Assembly: GCF_022539315.1 (NCBI RefSeq)
Contig: NC_066333.1
Coordinates: 12,119,001 to 12,183,000 of the forward strand
Origin: Serinus canaria
Taxonomy: Eukaryota > Chordata > Aves > Passeriformes > Fringillidae
Reading direction: 5' to 3'
Length of the DNA stretch: 64,000 bases
In this document: positions 63,092 through 64,000 of the stretch, one piece after another
Position numbering within the stretch: position 1 is the first letter of the stretch
Layout: every line of letters starts with the position of its first letter
The notes under the pieces: model-generated
What the model saw: only the letters and a program-made list of their open reading frames with translations
Told to the model about the DNA's origin: nothing
The model's database searches: none
Translations under genes and position numbers: made by a program

Positions 63092-64000
63092 CTAAAACAA
63101 CAAAAATGAGATTAATCATTTTAAATTGAGAAAATGATATATTTTAAAATAACAGCATTAGGTAATGAAGGACACGATTTCATCATGAAACCACCATTCC
63201 TCTTCTATGTGCAAGATCAGTTCTGACACTTTCACCTCTTTGCAAGTGTATTCTACCATTCCTATGCACTATTGTGTAGTGGCCTAGAAGTCCTCCTGTC
63301 ATAACAAGATGCTTTTCAAAAGTATTTGTGCCACTGTTGCAGAAATTGTTCATCCAATGGGCATGATGGAGATAATAATACCTTGATTAATGTTTTATCT
63401 GTCTTAGCCAGAGAAAAAAAGTCTACTTGGTGTGAAGATTGCAAATTTAATACAGACTTAAAACATTTAAACAATCTTTTTGTAAGACCATTAAATTAAT
63501 ACTTTTACTGGCCTCTAACCTGATTTTATGAGTATTTTGGAGCAACAGCTTGAAGACATGGTGATGTTTACTTTACATCTTCAGTTAGGATTGGCTGAAT
63601 CTGGCAAGCATATGGATGAGAAAACAGGAACTGGGGGAAGAACTCAGTCAAAGAGAATGTATATATGGAAGTGTGTGGTCTGTTTTAACTCCCGACTGTA
63701 AATCACCCCAGTGCCAGGGTGAAACAACTCAGCACATAAAAATATGGAGATCAGTAACAGGGGACTTAATGCTTGCAAACAAATTGTAATGGGCAGCTAA
63801 GTTTACTGTTCAGTTTTGAAATGACCAACTAAGGCTTACAATGAACACACTTTTCAGAAAATTGTGATAGTAGTCAGCAAGTCTGAGTTTCATTTCTGGT
63901 TTCATTCTCTGCACTGCTGTAGAAAATCTTTCAGGACTAGGCCAGTTGAATCTCCTCCCCTTAACCCAATTGTGACTTGTTTTCTCTCTCTGCCAAAATT
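63092..64000 (-). other. SPO11 intron (5' part of gene outside window)
   Basis: This AT-rich sequence lies upstream of the 37-nt SPO11 exon. I looked on the minus strand for the next expected exon (GLIAGNLRYIEEDG-like) and did not find it, so the region is treated as intron. Confidence 0.6.

Noticed and set aside
63092..64000. Further SPO11 exons (catalytic tyrosine region) near the right edge
   Set aside because: I read the minus strand for GLIAGNLRYIEE-like and RDIYYTD-like segments and saw none, so I do not claim any.
1..64000. tRNA, rRNA, CRISPR arrays, bacterial operons or provirus
   Set aside because: I saw no cloverleaf with A/B boxes, no rRNA sequence, no spaced identical repeats of CRISPR type and no gag/pol-like frame.

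Overview
The window is animal nuclear DNA. It carries three multi-exon protein genes, all on the minus strand. The proteins are vertebrate-type. Short introns, GC-rich CpG-island promoters and an almost complete lack of recognisable interspersed repeats over 64 kb suggest a bird, possibly a songbird, but the species is an inference. Reading down the minus strand, the order is SPO11 (3' part only) -> RAE1 -> RBM38. This is the same order and relative orientation as the human chromosome 20q13 block, and it matches what I recall for avian chromosome 20.

Layout in plus-strand coordinates. 1-24.1 kb is intergenic sequence downstream of RBM38. It holds no exon I can recognise, but it has a GGGAAA/TTTCCC hexanucleotide array (4620-4794) beside a small CpG-rich patch, an ATCC array (18638-18721) and AT-rich islands. 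24.1-38.5 kb is RBM38, with a 3'UTR of about 1.2 kb, four coding exons, an 11.2-kb last intron and a CpG-island promoter. 39-51.4 kb is intergenic. 51.4-58.9 kb is RAE1, complete at 11 coding exons and 368 codons with a CpG-island/NRF1-type promoter. 59.2-64 kb is the 3' half of SPO11: seven exons encoding the C-terminal 197 residues with the Toprim metal-binding residues. The 5' half, including the catalytic tyrosine, lies beyond the right edge.

All splice junctions were assigned by hand, by joining GT/AG sites so that the frame stays open and agrees with the known protein families. RAE1 joins to exactly 368 residues, RBM38 to 216. The SPO11 part joins so that its acidic residues fall at the human positions E224, D277 and D279.

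The genes share a neighbourhood rather than a pathway. SPO11 makes meiotic double-strand breaks, RAE1 is an mRNA-export/spindle WD-repeat protein, and RBM38 is a p53-responsive RNA-binding protein. I found no clearly new biological system. The observations most worth checking are an in-frame 21-bp tandem repeat across the RBM38 stop codon, the large G-quadruplex/triplex-prone hexanucleotide array, and a pair of in-frame alternative acceptors with weak splice sites just before the SPO11 Toprim core.
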